From assembly GCF_007828955.1 (NCBI RefSeq), contig NZ_VIVR01000001.1, positions 7,316,001 to 7,380,000 on the forward strand: a DNA stretch of 64,000 bases. The letters are read 5' to 3'. The position numbers were made by a program, and so were the translations under genes. Source of the DNA: Kitasatospora atroaurantiaca. GTDB taxonomy: Bacteria > Actinomycetota > Actinomycetes > Streptomycetales > Streptomycetaceae. Under the pieces are notes generated by a model, which was given only the letters and a program-made list of their open reading frames with translations, was not told the DNA's origin and did no database searches. Position 1 is the first letter of the stretch; every line of letters begins with the position of its first letter. Positions 35,444 through 44,097 of the stretch are shown piece by piece.

Positions 35444-36544
35444 ATGGCTACCTTGTGCCGGCCTGCCGTCGCCGTGCCCGAGCATGTGATCACTCTGCAG
35501 CAGACCCTCGATCTGGCTCGGTCCCTCCACGCCGGGCACCCCCAACTCCCGTTGGCGTTACGGCTGATCGAGAACACCGGGGTGCGCAAGCGACACCTCG
35601 TCCAGCCGATCGAGGAGACCCTGCGCCACCCGGGGTTCGAGGCCCGCAACCGGCTGTACGAGGCCGAGGCGAAGCGCCGCGTGCCGCAGGTCGTCCGTCG
35701 TGCGCTGGACAGTGCGGAGCTGACGGTCCGTGACATCGACCTGATCGTCTACGTGTCCTGCACCGGCTTCATGATGCCCTCGCTGACCGCATGGCTGATC
35801 AACACCATGGGTTTCCGGTCCGACACCCGGCAGCTGCCGATCGCCCAGCTCGGCTGCGCGGCAGGTGGCAGCGCGATCAACCGGGCGCACGACTTCTGCA
35901 CCGCCTACCCGGAGGCCAACGCGCTCATCGTCGCCTGCGAGTTCTGTTCGCTGTGCTACCAGCCGACCGACCTCGGCGTCGGAACGCTGCTGTCCAACGG
36001 GCTGTTCGGCGACGCGGTGGCCGCAGCCGCGGTGCGCGGCACCGGCGGCACCGGGATCCGGCTGGAACGGAACGGATCCCATCTGGTGCCGGACACCGAG
36101 GACTGGATCGCCTACAGCGTCCGCGCCACCGGCTTCCACTTCCTGCTGGACAGGCGGGTGCCCGGCACCATGGAGCCGCTCGCGCCCGTCCTCACCGAAC
36201 TGGCCGGCCGGCACGGCTGGGAGGCCTCCGCACTCGACTTCTACATCGTCCACGCCGGCGGCCCGCGCATCCTGGACGACCTCTGCAAGTACCTCGGAGT
36301 GCAGCCGGAGGCCTTCCGGTTCAGCCGGGCCACGCTCACCGAGTACGGGAACATCGCCAGCGCGGTCGTCCTGGACGCGCTCGCCCGGCTCTTCGACGAG
36401 GGCGGAGCGCCGGAGCGTGCCAAGGGACTGATCGCCGGGTTCGGTCCCGGTATCACCGCCGAGATCGCCCTCGGCCGGTGGACGGGCGCCCGGATCGGCC
36501 GTCAACGGTCCGTCGACGACGCCGTGCTCGATCTCGCCCGCTGA
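35444..36544 (+). CDS. rppA: 1,3,6,8-Tetrahydroxynaphthalene synthase (type III PKS)
   Basis: 366 residues from ATG 35444. It condenses five malonyl-CoA units to tetrahydroxynaphthalene (THN), the precursor of flaviolin and HPQ-type melanin. The catalytic triad falls at C138 (AQLGCAAGG), H270 (YIVHAGGP) and N303 (EYGNIASA), and cavity cysteines at 106, 168 and 171, the same numbers as in S. coelicolor RppA. The N-terminus MATLCRPAVAVPEHVITLQQ is the RppA signature. First gene of a four-gene run. It contains a TTA leucine codon at 35568-35570, so translation may depend on the bldA tRNA and development. Confidence 0.97.
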   Translation: MATLCRPAVAVPEHVITLQQTLDLARSLHAGHPQLPLALRLIENTGVRKRHLVQPIEETLRHPGFEARNRLYEAEAKRRVPQVVRRALDSAELTVRDIDLIVYVSCTGFMMPSLTAWLINTMGFRSDTRQLPIAQLGCAAGGSAINRAHDFCTAYPEANALIVACEFCSLCYQPTDLGVGTLLSNGLFGDAVAAAAVRGTGGTGIRLERNGSHLVPDTEDWIAYSVRATGFHFLLDRRVPGTMEPLAPVLTELAGRHGWEASALDFYIVHAGGPRILDDLCKYLGVQPEAFRFSRATLTEYGNIASAVVLDALARLFDEGGAPERAKGLIAGFGPGITAEIALGRWTGARIGRQRSVDDAVLDLAR

Positions 36545-36573
36545 ACCCGCCGACCGACACCAAGGGACCGCCC

Positions 36574-37779
36574 ATGACCACCGCGCCGACCGCCCGGGTC
36601 CACTTCTGGAGCCCTCCGGACCTCCCCGGCCTCGACTTCGATCCGCTGCTCGCACGGCTGCTGCACGAGGAGCCCGTCGCCCGCGTCCGGCTGCCGCACG
36701 GTGAGGGGCACGCCTGGCTGGTGACCCGCTACGAGGACGTCAAGTTCGTCTCCGTCGACCCCAGGTTCAGCAGGAAGGCCGTCGTCGGACGGCCCGTCAC
36801 CAGGCTCGCCCCGCACTTCATCCCGCTGGACGGCGCCGTCGGCCTGGCCGATCCTCCGGACCACACCAGGATCCGACGGGTGGTCGCCGGTGCGTTCACC
36901 GCCCGCAGGATGCGCCGCCTGCGCGACCACGCCCAGCAGGTGATCGACGGCCTGCTGGACGAGATGGAACGGCACGGCCCACCGCTCGACCTGGTGGCGC
37001 ACCTCAACCGCCCCTTCCCACTGGCCATGGTGTGCGAGCTGATGGGCGTACCCGCCGAGGACCACGACCGGATGGCGCACTGGGCGGACACCGTCATCTC
37101 CGCCGTGCACGGACGCGAGGCCGCCGAACAGGCCAAGGCGGAGCTCGCCGAGTACTTCACCGAACTGCTGGCCCGCCGCCGCACCGAGCCGCGCGAGGAC
37201 CTGGCCGGCGTGCTGGCCGAGGCCACCGACGAGGGCGTGCTCACCCTCGACGAGGCCGTCGGCCTCGCGGTTCTGATCCAGATCAGCGGCCCGCACGCCG
37301 TCCGCAACAACAGCGCCACCATGGTCTACACGCTGCTCACCCGGCCGCATCTCCTCGCCCGACTGCGGGCCGAGCCCGCGCTCGTCCCGCAGGCCGTCGA
37401 GGAACTGCTGCGCTACATCCCGCACCGCAACGCCGTCGGCCTCGCCCGCATCGCGCTCGAGGACATCGAGGTCGGCGGCGTGCTGATCCCGGCGGGCGAC
37501 CCGGTGTACGTCTCGTACCTGACCGCCAACCGCGACCCGGAGGTCTTCGCCGACCCGGACCGGCTCGACTTCGACCGCGCCGTCAACCCGCACCTCGCCT
37601 TCGGCCACGGCCCGCACTACTGCCCGGGGCCCTCGCTCGCCCGGATGGAGTCCGAGATCATCCTCGCCTCGCTCCGGGACCGCTTCCCGGGCCTGCGGCT
37701 GGCCGTGCCCGAGGAGCAACTGCGCTGGCAGCGCGGAGCGTTGATCCGCGGACCCGAAGCCCTGCCGGTCGAGTGGTGA
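36574..37779 (+). CDS. Cytochrome P450, CYP158A2/P450-mel-like (first copy)
   Basis: 401 residues, 29 bp after rppA with AGGGA upstream. The haem ligand is C350 in FGHGPHYCPG, and the ExxR helix is VEELLRYIP with downstream basic motif. In the I helix, ISGPHAVRNNSA replaces the usual A-G-x-x-T, so the conserved oxygen-activating Thr is absent, as reported for CYP158A2 (Ala). It probably couples flaviolin or THN oxidatively into dimers and trimers that form the pigment. It is homologous to the second P450 two genes on. Confidence 0.93.
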   Translation: MTTAPTARVHFWSPPDLPGLDFDPLLARLLHEEPVARVRLPHGEGHAWLVTRYEDVKFVSVDPRFSRKAVVGRPVTRLAPHFIPLDGAVGLADPPDHTRIRRVVAGAFTARRMRRLRDHAQQVIDGLLDEMERHGPPLDLVAHLNRPFPLAMVCELMGVPAEDHDRMAHWADTVISAVHGREAAEQAKAELAEYFTELLARRRTEPREDLAGVLAEATDEGVLTLDEAVGLAVLIQISGPHAVRNNSATMVYTLLTRPHLLARLRAEPALVPQAVEELLRYIPHRNAVGLARIALEDIEVGGVLIPAGDPVYVSYLTANRDPEVFADPDRLDFDRAVNPHLAFGHGPHYCPGPSLARMESEIILASLRDRFPGLRLAVPEEQLRWQRGALIRGPEALPVEW

Positions 37780-37808
37780 CCATGCCCCGGAACAGAGAGG
37801 AGCCTGCC

Positions 37809-38372
37809 GTGCCCCGGCCTCGTCCGACCGATGGCCTGGTGGTCCCGCCCGGCGCCGGACGCACCATCAGAACCGCCGCGCAGCAGGTGACCTTCAAGGT
37901 CACCGGCGCCCACTCGCGCGTCGCGTCCACCTTCGAGGTGGTCGTCCCGCCCGGCTTCGACGTCGGGGCCCACACCCACGACCGCAGCGAGGAGCTGTTC
38001 TACCTGATCGAGGGCGAGCTGGACGTGCTGGCCTTCGAGCCCAGGATCCGTACCCGCGCCGACTGGCGGACCTGGGAGTCCCCTTCCGGGGAGCGGCACG
38101 TCCGGGCCACCCCGGGCACGCTGATCCTGGTGCCGCCCGGCTGCCCGCACGCCTTCGCCAACCCCACCGGACGGCCGGCCCGGATGCTCTTCCAGGCCTC
38201 CCCGCCGCCGGACCACGAGCGGTACTTCGAGGAGCTGCTGGATCTGCTGAACAGCGGCGGCGACATCGACCCGGCGGCGGTCGAGGAGCTCCGGCGGCGG
38301 TACGACATCGAGCAGCTGACCCCGCTACGGCACGCACCGGCGGCCGGTGCGCGGATCGGAGCGACGCCATGA
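37809..38372 (+). CDS. Cupin-domain oxygenase of the THN pathway
   Basis: 187 residues from GTG 37809, chosen because AGGAG lies 6 nt upstream; an in-frame ATG at 37782 is weaker. A single cupin: motif 1 VGAHTHDRSEELFYLIEGELDV and motif 2 TLILVPPGCPHAFANP (quoted here in part), giving His/Glu metal ligands. In rppA operons a small cupin quinone-forming monooxygenase (MomA type) turns THN into flaviolin; that role is inferred. Its stop overlaps the next P450 start (ATGA). Confidence 0.87.
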   Translation: MPRPRPTDGLVVPPGAGRTIRTAAQQVTFKVTGAHSRVASTFEVVVPPGFDVGAHTHDRSEELFYLIEGELDVLAFEPRIRTRADWRTWESPSGERHVRATPGTLILVPPGCPHAFANPTGRPARMLFQASPPPDHERYFEELLDLLNSGGDIDPAAVEELRRRYDIEQLTPLRHAPAAGARIGATP

Positions 38373-39580
38373 CCGAGACCTGTCCGGTGCGGCCGGCCGT
38401 GCACTACTGGCCGGTGGAGCATCTGGACGCCCTGGAGTTCGACCCGCTGCTGCACCGGCTGCTGCGCGAGGAGCCGATCGCCAGGGTGCGGATGCGCTTC
38501 GGCGAGGGCGAGGCCTGGCTGGTGACCAGGTACGAGGACGTCAAGGAGATCACCGCGGACCCGCGGTTCAGCCGGGAGCTGACCGTCGACCGGCCGGTGA
38601 CCGGCATGACCCCGCACCGGGTGGCCCCCGTCGGCGGCATCGGACGCACCGACCCGCCCGAGCACACCCGGCTCAGGCGGCTGGTCGCCCAGGCCTTCAA
38701 CCGCAGGCGGGCGGCCGCCCTGCGGGTCGAGGCACAGGAGATCGCCGACCGGCTGGTGGTCACGATGGCCGAGCAGGGCCCGCCCGCCGAACTGGCCGAG
38801 GCGCTGACCGGCCCGCTCCCGGAGCAGGTGATCGGCAGGCTGCTGGGCGTACCCGCCGCCGACTTCGGCCGGCTGCAGACCTGGCGAGGCGTCATCCTCT
38901 CCAGCAACCACTCCCTGCAGGAGGGCAACGCCGTCAAGGCCGAGATTGCCGGGTACTTCCGGGAGCTGGCCGACCACCGGGTGCGGCAGCCGGGCGACGA
39001 CCTCTTCAGCGAACTGGTCGCGGCGCAGACCGCAGGCGCGCTCAGCCGGCCCGAACTGATCTCGCTGTCGGTGATGGTCGTGCTCAACGCCCTCGACCAG
39101 GTCCGCAACCAGACCTCGACCATGGTCTACACGCTGCTCACCCACCCCGAGCAGCTGGCCCGGCTGCGGGCCGAGCCCTCCCTACTGCCGCAGGCCGTCG
39201 AGGAGCTGCTGCGGTTCATCCCCCAGCGCAACGGCGTCGGCATGCCCCGGATCGCCACCGAGGACGTCGCGATCGGCGGCGTACTGATCAGGGCCGGCGA
39301 GGCGGTCTACGTCTCCTACCTCGCCGCCAACCGAGATCCGGCCGTCTTCGCCGACCCGGACCGGCTGGACCTGACCCGCGACGAGGCGCCGCACCTCGCC
39401 TTCGGGCACGGCGCGCACTACTGCCTCGGGGCGGCCCTCAGCAGGATGGAGGCGGAGGTGATCCTCTCCACCCTGCTGCGGGAGCTGCCGGGGCTGCGCC
39501 TGGCGGTCGAACCCGAGCAGGTCCGCTGGCGCCGGGGCTCCGTCAACCGCGGCCCGGAGACCCTGCCGCTGACCTGGTGA
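38369..39580 (+). CDS. Cytochrome P450, second copy in the THN cluster
   Basis: 403 residues, start ATG overlapping the cupin stop. The haem ligand is C352 in FGHGAHYCLG, and the region VEELLRFIPQRNGVGMPR parallels the first copy. The I helix reads LNALDQVRNQTS, again without A-G-x-x-T. The whole protein aligns with the P450 at 36574 (for example AWLVTRYEDVK and TMVYTLLT are shared exactly), so the two arose by duplication and diverged. It ends the operon, before a two-way terminator. Confidence 0.93.
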   Translation: MTETCPVRPAVHYWPVEHLDALEFDPLLHRLLREEPIARVRMRFGEGEAWLVTRYEDVKEITADPRFSRELTVDRPVTGMTPHRVAPVGGIGRTDPPEHTRLRRLVAQAFNRRRAAALRVEAQEIADRLVVTMAEQGPPAELAEALTGPLPEQVIGRLLGVPAADFGRLQTWRGVILSSNHSLQEGNAVKAEIAGYFRELADHRVRQPGDDLFSELVAAQTAGALSRPELISLSVMVVLNALDQVRNQTSTMVYTLLTHPEQLARLRAEPSLLPQAVEELLRFIPQRNGVGMPRIATEDVAIGGVLIRAGEAVYVSYLAANRDPAVFADPDRLDLTRDEAPHLAFGHGAHYCLGAALSRMEAEVILSTLLRELPGLRLAVEPEQVRWRRGSVNRGPETLPLTW

Positions 39581-39590
39581 CTGATCAGGA

Positions 39591-39670
39591 TCGGGTATCC
39601 CAGGGGCGCGTGGGGGCACCTCCCGGCCGAAGGCTGGGGGAGAACTCCCCGCGCCCCTGTGGATACCCGA
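39591..39670. terminator. Two-way terminator, dispersed inverted-repeat copy
   Basis: TCGGGTATCC-CAGGGGCGCG (39591-39610) pairs with CGCGCCCCTG-T-GGATACCCGA (39650-39670), a 20-bp stem with one bulged base. The loop contains the nested GC hairpin also found in the 31681 copy. It lies between the convergent P450 and hydrolase genes. Confidence 0.7.
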
Positions 39671-39682
39671 CTGCGGAGACGC

Positions 39683-40642
39683 TCAGCCCGCCAGCGCCGG
39701 GAAGTACGTGCCGATCCAGCGGTCCAGCTCGGAGAAGACCTGGGTACGGGCGGCCGGCCCGGACAGGACCAGGTCGTGCACGCCGCCGTCGATCCGGACG
39801 GTGGTGACGTGGCGGCCGAGGCGGGGGGCGAGCGCGGCGATGTCGTCCGCGCGCAGGATGGCGTCGGTGTGCATCAGGGCCGGGTCCCACTTGCCGGTGA
39901 TGGTGGAGGCGGTGGAGGCCATCAGCAGGACCGGGCAGTCGATGTGCAGGCCGCGTCGCACCTGGCGGTGGCCGCGCTGGATGGCGGCCAGCCAGCCGGC
40001 GTAGAGCGGGAAGCCTTCGGCGGGCTTGAGGGTGAGGTCGAAGTCCCAGTCGCCGCGGTGGTCGCGGTGCAGGCTGTGCACGTAGTGCGGGTTGAGCGGG
40101 GCCGGAAGCTTGCGGGTCGCCGCCAGCCGGCCGAGCGCGCCGACGGCGGGTGCGCCCAGGGCGCGCATGGCGGGGCTGGTGGGCATCGAGAGGAACGGGC
40201 TGTTGAGGAAGAGCCCGTCCACCAGGCCCTGGCCGGCCCTGCGGGAGGCCCAGAGGGCGGCGACCAGGCCGCCGGTGGAGTGCCCGTTGACCAGCAGCCG
40301 GGTGTGACCGTCCTGCTCGCGGATGATCCGGACCGCCTCGTCCAGCTCCTCGTCGTAGGCGCTCAGGTCGCGGACGAAGTTCGGCGAGTGGTGGGGGCGC
40401 AGCGAGCGCCCGTACTTGCGCAGATCCAGGGCGTAGAAGGAGAAGCCGGCCCGCACGAAGTGGTCGGCGAGATGGGTCTGGAAGAAGTAGTCGGTGTACC
40501 CGTGGAGGTAGAGCACGGCCTTCTCGGAACCGGGGACCAGCCGCCTGACCAGGGTCGCGCTGACCGCACCCTCGTCGTCGGGGGTCAGCGGCAGCTCGGC
40601 CGCCTCGTAGGGTGCACCCAGGATGTCTTCTCGGAACTCCAC
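39683..40642 (-). CDS. Alpha/beta hydrolase (lysophospholipase-like)
   Basis: About 319 residues from GTG 40642 (GGGTGGGG upstream); the frame is open to 40687. The oxyanion-hole region is YLHGYTDYFFQTH, the nucleophile elbow NGHSTGG (GxSxG), and the catalytic His DGGVHDLVL near the C-terminus. No signal peptide. Fits the serine aminopeptidase S33/monoglyceride-lipase-like group; substrate unknown. Convergent with the pigment cluster and divergent from the next gene. Confidence 0.88.
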   Translation of the reverse strand: MEFREDILGAPYEAAELPLTPDDEGAVSATLVRRLVPGSEKAVLYLHGYTDYFFQTHLADHFVRAGFSFYALDLRKYGRSLRPHHSPNFVRDLSAYDEELDEAVRIIREQDGHTRLLVNGHSTGGLVAALWASRRAGQGLVDGLFLNSPFLSMPTSPAMRALGAPAVGALGRLAATRKLPAPLNPHYVHSLHRDHRGDWDFDLTLKPAEGFPLYAGWLAAIQRGHRQVRRGLHIDCPVLLMASTASTITGKWDPALMHTDAILRADDIAALAPRLGRHVTTVRIDGGVHDLVLSGPAARTQVFSELDRWIGTYFPALAG

Positions 40643-40694
40643 GTCTGCTGCCCCACCCAATCTCTGCTCCGACCGTGCCAGGAGCACCGACCAT

Positions 40695-40706
40695 ACCGGT
40701 CGGTAG
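40695..40706. promoter_or_regulatory. Short inverted repeat in a divergent promoter
   Basis: TACCGGTCGGTA (arms TACCG/CGGTA, 2-bp spacer) lies between the divergent hydrolase and methyltransferase-like genes. Motifs of this shape are common TetR operators in actinomycetes, but it is short and no regulator gene is adjacent. Confidence 0.3.
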
Positions 40707-40771
40707 CTCGCCGGGGTGCGCCGACTCCGGACCGGGAGAAAGACCTATGCTGCCGACATGCTGAGGACGAC

Positions 40772-41626
40772 ATGCTGAGTTCGAGTGACGACGCCCGGAT
40801 GCCGGTCGAACGGGCCGTCGCGCTGGGCACGGCCAAGCTGATGCCCGACCTCGACGACGAGCACGGCTGGCTGCTCACCCTGGACGGCACTCCGCAGTCG
40901 TACGTCGACCTCGCCGAACCCACCCACCTCGAGTTCGAGTACACCCGGCGGATCGCCCACCTGCTGGACGTGCTCGCGCCCGCCGGGCGGCCGCTGGACG
41001 TGCTGCACCTCGGCGGTGGAGCGCTCACCGTCCCGCGCTACCTCGACGACACCCGGCCCGGCTCCCGCCAGCGGGTGGTCGAGATCGACGGCCCGCTGAT
41101 GGAGCTGGTGGCCGAGACGCTGCCGTGGCCGTCCGGGATCGACGTCACCATCGGCGATGCGCGCGAGGCGCTCGGCAGCATCCCGCCCGCCTCCGTCGAC
41201 GTGGTGGTCGCCGACGTCTTCCGCGCCTCGCGGACCCCCGCCCACCTCACCTCCGTCGAGTTCCTCCGGCAGGCGGCCGCCGTACTGCGCCCCGGCGGCT
41301 GCTACGCCGCCAACCTCGCGGACGGCCCGCCACTGGCCTTCGCCAAGGCCCAGGCCGCGACACTGCGCGCGGTCTTCCCGCAGACCTGTCTGGCCGCCGA
41401 GCCCTCGGTGCTGCGCGGCCGTAGGTACGGCAACATCCTGCTGATCGGCTCCGACCGGCCGCTGCCCGTCAAGGAGCTCAGCCGCCGGCTCGCGGCCGAC
41501 CCCTTCCCGGCCCGGCTCCACGACGCCGAGGAGCTCGCCGAGCTGGTCAGGGGAGTCGCCCCCGTGCTGGACGCGGCGGCCGAGGACTCGCCGCCACCGC
41601 CGGACGGTGCGTTCAGCATCCTGTAG
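40772..41626 (+). CDS. Spermidine synthase-like methyltransferase-fold protein
   Basis: 284 residues from ATG 40772 with GAGGA upstream. It has a Rossmann fold of the spermidine synthase type: LDVLHLGGGALTVPRYL (motif I), VVEIDGPLMELV, VTIGDAREAL and VDVVVADVFRAS. Real spermidine synthases use a GDE/GDA motif that is only partly kept here, and actinomycetes have many such non-aminopropyl homologues, so the reaction is uncertain. Single gene. Confidence 0.82.
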   Translation: MLSSSDDARMPVERAVALGTAKLMPDLDDEHGWLLTLDGTPQSYVDLAEPTHLEFEYTRRIAHLLDVLAPAGRPLDVLHLGGGALTVPRYLDDTRPGSRQRVVEIDGPLMELVAETLPWPSGIDVTIGDAREALGSIPPASVDVVVADVFRASRTPAHLTSVEFLRQAAAVLRPGGCYAANLADGPPLAFAKAQAATLRAVFPQTCLAAEPSVLRGRRYGNILLIGSDRPLPVKELSRRLAADPFPARLHDAEELAELVRGVAPVLDAAAEDSPPPPDGAFSIL

Positions 41627-41748
41627 CGCGCAGCCGGTGTGGGTACCGGTGCCGGGGTGACACGAGCTCCGAGTGGCGCGGGCCGGACCGGGCGCCGGCC
41701 GTGGTGCGGTGCCAGAATGCCGGAATGGGCCAGCCGAAGGAGAACCGG

Positions 41749-42588
41749 ATGACGTCCGATCAGCCCGAGAGGGTCAAGGCCGAGCTGGAGGCGATCCCGG
41801 AGACCGCCCTCTGGACGCTGTACCACCGCGCGGTGGAGGCCCGCCGCCTCGACACCGTGCTCGACGACCCCAAGGCCGTCGAGCTGGTCGAGCGGATCGA
41901 CTACCCCTTCGAGGAGCGCTTCGGCCCCGACGGCGGACTCCAGGGCCAGCTCCAGGCGCTGCGGGCCGGCTGCTTCGACCGCGAGATCGAGGACTTCCTG
42001 GCCCGCTGCCCGCGCGGCACCGTGGTCTGCCTGGGCGAAGGGCTGGAGACGCAGTACTGGCGGGTGGACAACGGGCGCGCCACCTGGATCACGGTCGACT
42101 TGCCCGAGGCGGTCGCGCTGCGTGAGGAGCTGCTGCCGCCGGGGCCGCGCCAACGGCTGATCGCCTGTTCCGTCACCGACCCGCGCTGGATGGACGAGGT
42201 CGACGCCGAGCGGGGCGTGCTGATCACCGCCCAGGGCCTGCTGATGTACCTGCGGCCCGGTGAGGTCCGCGACCTGATCGCCGGCTGCGCCGAACGCTTC
42301 CCCGGCGGCACGCTGGTCCTCGACGCCGTTCCGCGCTGGTTCAGCCGGATGGCGACGCAGGGGAAGCTGCGCAGCCATGGCTACCAGGCCCCGCCGATGC
42401 CCTGGGGGATGGACGCCGCCGAGCGGGACAAGCTGGCCACTGCGCACCCGGGCGTCGCCGAGATCCGCGACGTGCTGCCGGTGGGCGGCCGGGGCGTGGT
42501 GGGCGCACTCCTGCCGTACCTGGCCAGGCTGCCGGTGGTCTCGGCAAGGCGGCCGTCGGTGGTGGCGGTGCGGTTCTCGGACCGGTAG
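41749..42588 (+). CDS. LCM-family SAM-dependent methyltransferase
   Basis: 279 residues from ATG 41749, chosen over two upstream starts because AAGGAG lies 6 nt before it. The sequence fits the leucine carboxyl methyltransferase-like fold used by many bacterial O-methyltransferases: VVCLGEGLETQYWRVDNG (SAM loop), WITVDLPEAVALREEL, and ITAQGLLMYLRPGEVRDLI. Probable role is O-methylation of a small molecule. Its closeness to the pigment cluster may be chance. Confidence 0.85.
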   Translation: MTSDQPERVKAELEAIPETALWTLYHRAVEARRLDTVLDDPKAVELVERIDYPFEERFGPDGGLQGQLQALRAGCFDREIEDFLARCPRGTVVCLGEGLETQYWRVDNGRATWITVDLPEAVALREELLPPGPRQRLIACSVTDPRWMDEVDAERGVLITAQGLLMYLRPGEVRDLIAGCAERFPGGTLVLDAVPRWFSRMATQGKLRSHGYQAPPMPWGMDAAERDKLATAHPGVAEIRDVLPVGGRGVVGALLPYLARLPVVSARRPSVVAVRFSDR

Positions 42589-42711
42589 GAACCCCGGCGC
42601 GGCTCTGCCCGTTACCGGTGGGGCGCTTCGGTCGGGTTACCCTGCATGAGGGGGGCGGCACCGCCATGCCCGACCGAGTAACCGAGCGTCCTGCCCATGG
42701 AGGTACCGGCC

Positions 42712-43374
42712 TTGCACATCGCCCAGTGGATCGAGAGTGTCCCGCCCACCGCGGTCTACGGGCTGGTGGGGCTGATCATCCTGGTGGAGAGCCTCGGGAT
42801 CCCCCTGCCGGGTGAGATCGCACTGGTCACGGCTTCGGTGCTGGCGGCGAGCGGCGTGGTGAACCCCTGGGGGGTGGCCCTGTGTGCGATCGCCGGTGCG
42901 ATCATCGGTGACTCGATCGGGTACTCGATCGGGCGCAAGGGCGGCAAGCCGCTGTTCGAGAAGCTCGGCCGGAAGTTCCCCAAGCACTTCGGGCCCGACC
43001 ACCTGGCGACCGCCGAGAAGGCGTTCCAGAAGTGGGGGATGTGGGCGGTCTTCTTCGGGCGGTTCATCGCCCTGCTGCGGATCTTTGCCGGGCCGCTCGC
43101 GGGCGCGCTGCGGATGCCGTACTGGAAGTTCCTGATCGCCAACGTGCTCGGCGGCATCTGCTGGGCAGGCGGCACCACGCTGCTGGTCTACCAGGTCGGC
43201 AAGGTGGCCGAGCACTGGCTGAAGAGCTTCTCCTGGATCGGTCTGATCGCGGCCGTGCTCGGCGGCGCCCTGTCGGCCTGGATCCTCAAGCGCCGTGCGG
43301 CCAAGGCCGGGGCCGCCCACGCGGAGGCGGCGGTCGCCACGAGCGACACGGTGGCCGCGCCGGTCGCCGACTGA
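42712..43374 (+). CDS. DedA-family membrane protein
   Basis: 220 residues from TTG 42712. This start is preferred to the ATG at 42697 because GGAGG (42699-42703) then sits 8 nt upstream. DedA/VTT signatures: LVESLGIPLPGEIALV, GDSIGYSIGRKGG, FFGRFIALLRIFAGPLAGALRMP. Four to six membrane segments and an Ala-rich tail. Family members affect membrane potential and undecaprenyl-phosphate recycling. Confidence 0.92.
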   Translation: MHIAQWIESVPPTAVYGLVGLIILVESLGIPLPGEIALVTASVLAASGVVNPWGVALCAIAGAIIGDSIGYSIGRKGGKPLFEKLGRKFPKHFGPDHLATAEKAFQKWGMWAVFFGRFIALLRIFAGPLAGALRMPYWKFLIANVLGGICWAGGTTLLVYQVGKVAEHWLKSFSWIGLIAAVLGGALSAWILKRRAAKAGAAHAEAAVATSDTVAAPVAD

Positions 43375-43428
43375 CCGTCTGTCAGCGCCGGTGGGTACGA
43401 TCAGCGGCAGACCCGACGGGAGGCCGGT

Positions 43429-44097
43429 ATGAGCCAGCAGCAGTGGACGGCAGTCGACGAGTACTTCGGCGAGGTCCTGATCGGTGCGGATCCCGTCCTG
43501 GAGTCGGCGCTCGCCGGCGCGGACGAGGCGGGGCTGCCGCACATCAACGTCGCGCCCAACCAGGGCAAGCTCCTGCACCTGCTGGCCCTCACGGTGGGTG
43601 CCCGGCGGATCCTGGAGGTCGGCACCCTCGGCGGGTACAGCGCGATCTGGATGGCCCGCGCGCTGCCGGCCGACGGGAAGCTGATCACCCTGGAGATCGA
43701 CCCGAAGCACGCCGAGGTGGCCCGGGGGAACCTCAAGCACGCGGGCCTGGCCGAGGTCGCGGAGGTGCGGATCGGCCCTGCGGCCGACACGCTGGCACAG
43801 CTGGCCCGTGAGGGTGCGGAGCCGTTCGACTTCGTCTTCATCGACGCCGACAAGCCGGGCAACCCGGCGTACTTCGAGTGGGCCGTGAAGCTCTCCCGCC
43901 CGGGCACGCTGATCGTGGTGGACAACGTGGTGCGCGGCGGCGCGGTCGCCGATGCCGCCAGCACCGACCCGAGCGTGACCGGCTCGCGTCGCCTGCACGA
44001 GGTGGTCGCCGCCGAGCCGCGCGTCTCGGCGACCTCGGTGCAGACGGTGGGCGTCAAGGGGTACGACGGGTTCCTGCTGGCCCGGGTGGAGAGCTGA
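43429..44097 (+). CDS. Catechol-type O-methyltransferase
   Basis: 222 residues with GGGAGG upstream. Class I SAM enzyme: RRILEVGTLGGYSAIWMARAL (SAM loop), ITLEIDPKHAEVA, and FDFVFIDADKPGNPAYFEW, the metal-binding pattern of catechol/caffeoyl-CoA O-methyltransferases. It overlaps the next gene by 1 nt (TGATG). Substrate unknown; a phenolic compound is likely. Confidence 0.92.
   Translation: MSQQQWTAVDEYFGEVLIGADPVLESALAGADEAGLPHINVAPNQGKLLHLLALTVGARRILEVGTLGGYSAIWMARALPADGKLITLEIDPKHAEVARGNLKHAGLAEVAEVRIGPAADTLAQLAREGAEPFDFVFIDADKPGNPAYFEWAVKLSRPGTLIVVDNVVRGGAVADAASTDPSVTGSRRLHEVVAAEPRVSATSVQTVGVKGYDGFLLARVES

Noticed and set aside
35791-37779. Extended N-terminus of the first P450 overlapping rppA
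   Set aside because: P450 homology begins at ATG 36574 with its own ribosome site; the upstream part is the rppA shadow frame.
40763-40782. Direct ATGCTGAG repeats at the start of the spermidine synthase-like gene as a regulatory motif
   Set aside because: Two 8-bp copies around the start codon are easily explained by chance and contain the ribosome site.
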